A model generated the notes under the pieces. It searched no databases, was not told the origin of the DNA, and saw only the letters and a list, made by a program, of their open reading frames with translations. Positions 1 to 5,156 of a stretch of DNA of 5,156 nucleotides are shown piece after piece. The number at the start of each line of letters is the position of its first letter. Within the stretch, counting starts at the first letter, position 1. Made by a program: the position numbers and the translations under genes. This DNA is from Oscillospiraceae bacterium (GTDB lineage: Bacteria > Bacillota_A > Clostridia > Oscillospirales > Oscillospiraceae). The stretch lies in contig JAFQPT010000086.1 in assembly GCA_017411665.1 (NCBI GenBank), positions 1 through 5,156 on the forward strand, written 5' to 3'.

Positions 1-200
1 ACGGCTGCGGTCTTGATACGATACTAAAATACGGAATTATGCTTGTTGTTATGGCAGCGCTGTCCCTGACTTTCGGAGTTCTTTCCGGTCATTATTGCGC
101 TGTTGCGTCCTGCGGATTTGCGAAAAAATCCCCCGCCATTGGGCGAGGGATTGGGAAAATCAGTATAGCGAGTATTGTGTTGGTTTTCGCTTGTATTTGA
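1..200 (+). pseudogene. Probable remnant of an ABC transporter membrane domain, cut at the left edge
   Basis: The third forward frame is open from base 3 to a TGA at 198-200. Its first 40 or so residues include LDTILKYGIMLVVMAALSL and FGVLSGHYCAVASCGFAKK. From memory of the family, this resembles the stretch of Clostridial ABC half-exporters that covers a transmembrane helix and the start of the next cytoplasmic segment (normally ending in a form like SAGFAKNLR). In those proteins it lies near residues 50-120 of about 570-740. Here the similarity stops at an A-run (123-128), which is also the T-tract of the rodA terminator on the other strand. The remaining codons show no family resemblance and overlap the rodA 3' end by 41 bases. 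Two cysteines sit where small residues are usual. I infer a truncated, non-functional fragment lacking most of the membrane domain and the whole ATPase domain. It could instead be the tail of an unrelated small membrane protein, because the upstream part is not visible. Confidence 0.5.
123..152 (-). terminator. Intrinsic terminator of rodA
   Basis: On the minus strand an 11-bp stem (AATCCCTCGCC paired with GGCGGGGGATT, one G-U wobble) closes a CAAT loop and runs straight into a T-run (AAAAAA at 123-128 on the plus strand). It begins 8 bases after the rodA stop codon. The plus-strand side lacks a T-run after the stem, so it should work only for leftward transcripts. Confidence 0.9.
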
Positions 201-1311
201 TCCCCGACACAATTCCGACCGCAGCAAAAATAGATACGATGGAAGAGCCGCCGTAGCTGAAGAAGGGGAGGGTGATGCCGATAACGGGGGTAATGCCCAT
301 GCACATGCCTGTGTTTTCAAACATCTGGTACAGAATGGAGCCTGCAACACCCATGCATACCAGCATACCCAAATCGGTGCCGGAGTGCATACCTACGTAG
401 ATGCAGCGCAGTGCAATGATGACCAGCAGCAGAATGCACGCGATACATGCAATCATCCCCAGTTCTTCGCCGATGACGGAGAAGATAAAGTCAGTGTGCT
501 TACCTGCGCGGTCGGACTGACTCTGAGGGCCGTTGTACAGGCCGGTGCCGGTGAGCTGACCGGATGCCAGTGCGATCTTACTCTGGTTTGCCTGCCAGTT
601 GATGCCGGAGTTGTCGGGGTCGATGCTGGGGATGTAGGGCACCAGCAGACGTTGACGCTGGTATTCCTTCAGTACGAAGGTCCATGCAATGGGCAGTACA
701 GCCAGAATGGCCGCAAAGCCTGCCAGAAACCACTTGATGCTGAATCCTGCGGCAAACAGCTGGAAAATAAAAATCATGAAGAAGATGGTTGCAGAGCCAA
801 GGTCCTGAGAAACCACAATAATCAGACCGAAGATGGCAACAAAGTGCAGCGCCAGACCGACTACGGAGGTGAAGTCATTGAGGGTGTTTCTTGCCTTCAG
901 ATAGGAAATGTGCTTGGCCATAACGATGAGGTAAGAGACCTTAACAACTTCGGAGGGCTGAACGCCGATACCGAAGAATCGCAGCCAGCCGGTGTTACCG
1001 GTGTCGCCTGATTCCCCGAAGAAAATCAGAGAGCTCATCAGTGCGATATTGAACACGGTCAGAATGGGCCAGTTGTCGGCAAGGGTATCAATGTCGACAT
1101 ACGTAAAGAATACATACAACCCCAGACCGATGACAATCGCCAGAAGCTGAACGTACACATACTGCATACTGTTTGTGGATGCGGTGGCACTGGCAATGAC
1201 CACAACGCCGAATACGGCAGCGATGATGCTCAAAATCAGCAGCAGCATGTCACCGCGGGCGAAAAAGTCCTTCGCGGTGGACAGGACTATTTTTTTGTTT
1301 AGTGAATTCAA
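160..1311 (-). CDS. rodA: SEDS-family peptidoglycan glycosyltransferase, RodA type (rod shape)
   Basis: Integral membrane polymerase that joins lipid II into glycan strands, working with a class B penicillin-binding protein in the elongation machinery. With the TTG start at 1311 the protein has 383 residues, a usual RodA length, and about ten hydrophobic segments. Family signatures in order are GWLRFFGIGVQPSE (about 108-121), SQDLGSA (168-174), the large extracellular loop with QSKIALASG (243-251) and HTDFIFSVIGEELG (272-285), and the C-terminal GITLPFFSYGGSS (345-357). The Asp in HTDF matches the residue proposed as catalytic in SEDS proteins (from memory). The TTG at 1350 would add 13 basic residues but has no ribosome binding site; the TTG at 1311 sits 8 bases after AAAGGAG, so I prefer it. 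The gene appears to stand alone, with its own promoter and terminator. FtsW and SpoVE share these motifs, so the RodA subfamily call is likely rather than certain; membership of SEDS is not in doubt. Confidence 0.93.
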   Translation of the reverse strand: MNSLNKKIVLSTAKDFFARGDMLLLILSIIAAVFGVVVIASATASTNSMQYVYVQLLAIVIGLGLYVFFTYVDIDTLADNWPILTVFNIALMSSLIFFGESGDTGNTGWLRFFGIGVQPSEVVKVSYLIVMAKHISYLKARNTLNDFTSVVGLALHFVAIFGLIIVVSQDLGSATIFFMIFIFQLFAAGFSIKWFLAGFAAILAVLPIAWTFVLKEYQRQRLLVPYIPSIDPDNSGINWQANQSKIALASGQLTGTGLYNGPQSQSDRAGKHTDFIFSVIGEELGMIACIACILLLVIIALRCIYVGMHSGTDLGMLVCMGVAGSILYQMFENTGMCMGITPVIGITLPFFSYGGSSIVSIFAAVGIVSGIKYKRKPTQYSLY

Positions 1312-1319
1312 TGAAAACG

Positions 1320-1326
1320 CTCCTTT
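1320..1326 (-). promoter_or_regulatory. Ribosome binding site that fixes the rodA start
   Basis: AAAGGAG on the minus strand is followed by an 8-base spacer and a TTG codon at 1311-1309. The alternative in-frame TTG at 1350 has no purine-rich site upstream. This match decides the 383-residue form of RodA. Confidence 0.8.
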
Positions 1327-1342
1327 GCGTCGAAGCAGACGC
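1327..1342 (-). promoter_or_regulatory. Small hairpin directly before the rodA ribosome binding site
   Basis: GCGTC and GACGC pair as a 5-bp stem around the loop TGCTTC. The hairpin ends on the base just before AAAGGAG, so it may affect ribosome access. No regulatory role is shown by the sequence alone. Confidence 0.4.
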
Positions 1343-1352
1343 TTTCTCAATA

Positions 1353-1383
1353 CAAATGGTTAGACTGCCTGAGCCGCCATTTG
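1353..1383 (-). repeat. 7-bp inverted repeat in the rodA leader
   Basis: CAAATGG at 1353-1359 and its exact complement CCATTTG at 1377-1383 are separated by 17 bases. In the rodA transcript they could form a stem spanning the second half of the possible leader ORF and the bases just past its stop codon. Next to it, TTGGTTCCAA (1381-1390) is a second, 4-bp inverted repeat that shares bases with the right arm. This may be an RNA structure or a protein binding site. Confidence 0.45.
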
Positions 1384-1398
1384 GTTCCAAGTAAACAT
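1360..1398 (-). CDS. Possible 12-residue leader peptide upstream of rodA
   Basis: In the predicted rodA leader an ATG (1398-1396) opens a frame reading MFTWNQMAAQAV and ends at TAA (1362-1360). GGAG lies 4 bases before the ATG, which is short but usable spacing. The ATG would be about 17 bases from the predicted transcript start. The frame overlaps the inverted repeat at 1353-1383, so its translation could open that stem. There is no run of one regulatory codon as in classic amino acid attenuators, and a frame this short can arise by chance. Confidence 0.22.
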   Translation of the reverse strand: MFTWNQMAAQAV

Positions 1399-1421
1399 AA
1401 AACTCCAATTTAATCTCTGAT

Positions 1422-1450
1422 ATTATATCATAAGGAAACTCTTTACGCAA
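1422..1450 (-). promoter_or_regulatory. Housekeeping-type promoter for rodA
   Basis: On the minus strand TTGCGT (1450-1445) is followed by exactly 17 bases and then a perfect TATAAT (1427-1422). Transcription should start near 1415, giving a leader of about 100 bases before the rodA TTG. Its -35 box overlaps that of the opposite promoter by three bases (1445-1447). Confidence 0.75.
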
Positions 1451-1470
1451 CGGCAGAAAAAGGGTATAAT
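1442..1470 (+). promoter_or_regulatory. Housekeeping-type promoter for tsaE-tsaB-upp
   Basis: TTTACG (1442-1447) is followed by exactly 17 bases and a perfect TATAAT (1465-1470). The transcript should begin near 1477, leaving a short leader of about 35 bases before the tsaE start. The element lies back to back with the rodA promoter, sharing bases 1445-1447. Confidence 0.78.
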
Positions 1471-1511
1471 ATGAAGTCAGAATGAACATTTAATGATTTT
1501 GTGAGGAAACT

Positions 1512-1927
1512 ATGGTTTATTACACAAACAGCGACAAGGAAACCGAAGCAATCGGCGAACAGTTCGGCCGCAGCGTGAAGGACGGTACTGTAATTGCCAT
1601 GTATGGCGATTTGGGTGCGGGTAAGACTGCATTCGTCCGCGGCATGGCTCGCGGTATGGGCATTACCGAGCGGGTTTCCAGTCCTACTTTTACGATTGTA
1701 AATGAATATCTGGGGGAACGTACCCTCATTCATTTTGATATGTATCGTCTGGGCAGTGCCGATGAGCTGTTTGACATCGGTTGGGAGGACTACCTTGCCA
1801 GAGGCGCAGTATGTGCCGTGGAATGGAGCGAAAATGTGGAAGAGGCATTTTACGGTGACGAAATTCGTTTGACCATTGAAAAGACCTCCGACACCTCCAG
1901 AAAAATCACCATTGAGGGGGCAGATGT

Positions 1928-1934
<7 letters not shown>
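1512..1934 (+). CDS. tsaE: tRNA t6A biosynthesis ATPase TsaE
   Basis: Cytoplasmic P-loop ATPase that, with TsaB and TsaD, helps place threonylcarbamoyl on A37 of tRNAs decoding ANN codons. The 140-residue product has the family's usual length. It shows a Walker A loop GDLGAGKT (32-39), SSPTFTIVNEY (56-66), HFDMYRL (74-80), and the late motif AVEWSENVEE where the family typically has EWPE (about 102-111); the common Pro is Ser here. The ATG at 1512 is chosen because GAGG (1503-1506) sits 5 bases upstream and the first residues match the family start. It is the first gene of a three-gene operon and its end overlaps tsaB by 7 bases, suggesting coupled translation. All key residues look intact. 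Confidence 0.95.
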
Positions 1935-3281
<1,347 letters not shown>

Positions 3282-3295
3282 ATGGAATGGAAAAC

Positions 3296-3329
3296 AAAAA
3301 GTCATCCACAAGGATGGCTTTTTTCTTTT
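3296..3329 (+). terminator. Intrinsic terminator of the tsaE-tsaB-upp operon
   Basis: GTCATCC (3301-3307) pairs with GGATGGC (3312-3318) around the loop ACAA, and the stem is followed by TTTTTTCTTTT. The A-run before the stem (3296-3300) can extend the pairing into the T-run. Because both sides carry matching A and T runs, it could also stop leftward transcripts. Confidence 0.9.
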
Positions 3330-3612
3330 GCGTGACTCGACAGAATGTAACGAATTATCCGGTCGGTGGTTATTATAATAGTGGAAACCCCAAGGGCAAA
3401 TGAACAAACTATGAAGAATCCGTCAACAATCGGTATACAATGATGGGGTGACATAGACAGCTGATTGGGGAAATAGTATAATTAAAATGGACAAAAAGGA
3501 AATTGTCAGAATTTGGATGCAACATTTTCGGAACCTTTGCGTCTAACCAAACAACGAAACAAACAGAGGCAACTCGTTTCAATAATCTTCTGAGAAAGAC
3601 GGAGGGATATAC
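3330..3612 (+). other. Non-coding spacer before the secreted protein gene
   Basis: No convincing gene lies here. It is more AT-rich than the flanking genes. It contains a perfect palindrome TATTATAATA (3371-3380) that includes a TATAAT on each strand but has no matching -35 box. It also holds the promoter at 3454-3482 and a predicted 5' leader of about 124 bases (3489-3612), ending in the strong site GGAGGG (3601-3606). I found no recognisable riboswitch and no strong hairpin in the leader. Confidence 0.6.
3454..3482 (+). promoter_or_regulatory. Housekeeping-type promoter for the secreted protein gene
   Basis: TAGACA (3454-3459, five of six consensus bases) is followed by exactly 17 bases and a perfect TATAAT (3477-3482). 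The predicted start near 3489 gives a leader of about 124 bases. Confidence 0.78.
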
Positions 3613-5156
3613 ATGAGACATTTATTACGACGTTTCATCAGCATTTCGCTGGCGCTGATGCTGACTGCGGGTCTGCTGCAGGGCGGCGCTCTTGCGGCTG
3701 ACTGTACACATGCAGAGCTGAAAAACGGCGTCTGCCAAAACGAAAGCTGTAAGGAGAGCTTTGCCGCAGCGGTAGGTGATACCCTGTATGCATCTTTGGA
3801 CGATGCCCTCAAGGCAGCAAAAACCGAAGAAGCCGACGCTGTGAGCGTGTTTACCGATTTGAAGGACAAGACCCTGGAGCTGGGCGGAATCAGCCTTGTG
3901 GTAGAAGCAGGGGACAGTCTGGAGTTTGAAAACTGCAAATTCGTCGGTACGAACGAAAATCAGGTGCTGCTGAACTACGGCAGTCTGATTTTGAAGAACG
4001 TGACGGTTGAAAACACCGAAGGCAGGTTTGCGCTGGTCAGCGAATGCACCGAAGGCACTGATTTGCTGGAGCTGTCCATAGTCGGCGGCAGCTACACAGG
4101 CAAGGAATACGGCATCGGTCTCAAGCAGATGAAGCTGCAGCTGAATGGCGCTGCGGAAGTGGTTGAGGAAGAAGAACTCGTTACCGCGCCTGTTGTCAGC
4201 GGTGAAACCGCAGACTTCCTGCTGGAAGACAGCGGCATCGAAGTGATGTGTGCACTCAAGGCTGATGCATACACGGTGGAAAACCGCACTCCCGGTGTGT
4301 TTGCATTTGTGCCCGAATATGAAGAGGGCGTGACTCCTGCAAAGGAATGGCTGAAGAGCGTCAATGCAGAAGTCAGCTATGATGCAGCAGCGAAGCACTG
4401 GTCTGTGCCCGATTCCATTACCGCAGCCATCAAGGTGGACAAAACCACCTTTACCTATAACGGCTTGGCACAGGCACCTGCTGTTTCCGAAGCAAAGCTG
4501 TACGGCAAGGATTTGACTGCCGATACCGATTACACTATCAGCTTCACCAAGGGCGCTGAAGCGGCGGAAGAAACCGTAAACGTTGGCAAGTATAAGATGA
4601 CTGTCAGCGGCAAGGGCAGCTATTCCGGTACATATGAAGTTGAATATGAAATTGTTGCCGCAACTCCCGTTGTGGAGTGGGACAAACCCACCGAGCAGTT
4701 GGCCTATAACGGCAAGGCTGCGGCACTGACCTCCAAGGCAGTGGTAACGCTGGCCAATGACGAAACCTTCAGCGGTCAGCTGGCATATGCCTACCGCGCA
4801 GGCAGTGCAGGTGCTTTCACCGATGGTCTGCCCGTAGAGCCCGGCACCTATGAAGTGAAGGCTTCTGTGGCAGCGGCGGCAAACTACACCGCAGCGGAAA
4901 CAGAGGACCTGCTGACCTTGACCATCGGCAAGAAAACCGCTGCACAGCTGACTCTGGAAGTAACTGTACCCGAAGGCGGTCACACCTACACAGGCAGTGA
5001 AATTCGTCCCGCTGTGACTGTGAAGGACGGAGAAACCGTTGTGTCTGCGGATGAGTACGAAGTGACCTATTCCAATAACACCAATGTGGGCACAGCAACT
5101 GTGACGGTAAAGGCGAAGGAAAACGGAATGTATACCTTTGAAGACCTGCATGAGAT
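3613..5156 (+). CDS. Large secreted surface protein with beta-helix-like and Ig/MBG-like repeats, cut at the right edge
   Basis: The frame starts at ATG 3613, 6 bases after GGAGGG, and stays open to the window end (514 codons seen). Residues 1-29 form a signal peptide: basic MRHLLRR, a hydrophobic core, and ALA at 26-28 as a likely cleavage site. Just after it lie C31, H33, C41 and C46, a CxH...C...C pattern that could bind a metal. VGDTLYASLDDALKAAK (54-70) matches the opening often seen in Clostridial surface proteins before beta-helix domains (from memory); residues about 77-200 have short strand-like turns such as LEFENCKF and LILKNVTVEN. Three Ig-like/MBG-like repeats follow: about 274-348, 353-438 and 448-514+. 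The first and third share a TYxG...PAV...DY...NVG...TV pattern. Gene has its own promoter. The anchor (S-layer homology, LPXTG or other) is outside the window. Likely an extracellular adhesion or structural protein; its ligand is unknown. Confidence 0.85.
   Translation, partial: MRHLLRRFISISLALMLTAGLLQGGALAADCTHAELKNGVCQNESCKESFAAAVGDTLYASLDDALKAAKTEEADAVSVFTDLKDKTLELGGISLVVEAGDSLEFENCKFVGTNENQVLLNYGSLILKNVTVENTEGRFALVSECTEGTDLLELSIVGGSYTGKEYGIGLKQMKLQLNGAAEVVEEEELVTAPVVSGETADFLLEDSGIEVMCALKADAYTVENRTPGVFAFVPEYEEGVTPAKEWLKSVNAEVSYDAAAKHWSVPDSITAAIKVDKTTFTYNGLAQAPAVSEAKLYGKDLTADTDYTISFTKGAEAAEETVNVGKYKMTVSGKGSYSGTYEVEYEIVAATPVVEWDKPTEQLAYNGKAAALTSKAVVTLANDETFSGQLAYAYRAGSAGAFTDGLPVEPGTYEVKASVAAAANYTAAETEDLLTLTIGKKTAAQLTLEVTVPEGGHTYTGSEIRPAVTVKDGETVVSADEYEVTYSNNTNVGTATVTVKAKENGMYTFEDLHE

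Noticed and set aside
175..1011. 278-codon open frame on the plus strand opposite rodA
   Set aside because: Codon-phase antisense shadow of a clear RodA; no promoter or ribosome binding site, and a low-complexity hydrophilic composition.
3371..3380. TATTATAATA palindrome as a second or bidirectional promoter
   Set aside because: A perfect -10 hexamer is present on each strand, but on the plus strand no reasonable -35 hexamer or TG extension is found at suitable spacing, so it is noted only as part of the spacer.
3487..3546. 19-codon frame (MDKKEIVRIWMQ...) in the spacer before the secreted protein gene
   Set aside because: Its ATG falls at the predicted transcript start with no ribosome binding site, and nothing supports its translation.
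3625..5151. 508-codon open frame on the minus strand opposite the secreted protein gene
   Set aside because: It is in codon phase with the plus-strand gene and is explained by avoidance of TTA, CTA and TCA. Its translation is rich in Cys, His and Gln, typical of antisense reading, and it resembles no family. The plus frame has a signal peptide, ribosome binding site and promoter.

Overview
The window looks like chromosomal DNA from a Gram-positive Clostridia-type bacterium, probably of the Oscillospiraceae/Ruminococcaceae kind. This is inferred from strong GGAGG-type ribosome binding sites, near-consensus housekeeping promoters with 17-bp spacers, a TTG start, the gene families present, and a secreted protein built in the style of gut Clostridia surface proteins. 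The genus cannot be fixed from the sequence alone.

Layout. Bases 1-200 (+) hold an open frame entering from the left edge. Its first 40 or so residues resemble part of the membrane domain of a Clostridial ABC half-transporter, and the frame then runs out into the end of the next gene, so it is probably a gene remnant. Bases 160-1311 (-) encode a SEDS-family peptidoglycan polymerase, best called RodA, which ends in a strong intrinsic terminator (about 123-152). It most likely starts at a TTG at 1311 rather than at the upstream TTG at 1350. A compact intergenic region (1312-1511) carries two back-to-back promoters whose -35 boxes overlap by 3 bp. One drives rodA leftwards through a leader of about 100 nt; the other drives a rightward operon.

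The rightward operon is tsaE (1512-1934), tsaB (1928-2629, overlapping tsaE by 7 bp) and upp (2652-3281), closed by a hairpin/T-tract terminator (3296-3329). TsaE and TsaB belong to the machinery that makes the t6A modification of tRNAs reading ANN codons. Upp salvages uracil to UMP. The usual Clostridial partners rimI and tsaD are not next to them.

A 331-bp spacer follows. It contains a good promoter (TAGACA-17-TATAAT, 3454-3482) and then a large secreted protein gene (3613 to beyond the right edge). Its visible 514 residues show a signal peptide, a short Cys/His motif, a beta-helix-like part and three immunoglobulin-like/MBG-like repeats. The C-terminus, where a cell-wall anchor would be expected, lies outside the window.

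Most of the window is ordinary housekeeping. The points worth a second look are the ABC transporter remnant stopping at the rodA terminator, the shared -35 divergent promoter pair, the structured rodA leader with a possible 12-codon peptide, the tsaE-tsaB-upp linkage, and the layout of the secreted protein. No mobile element, CRISPR array, tRNA or rRNA was seen.
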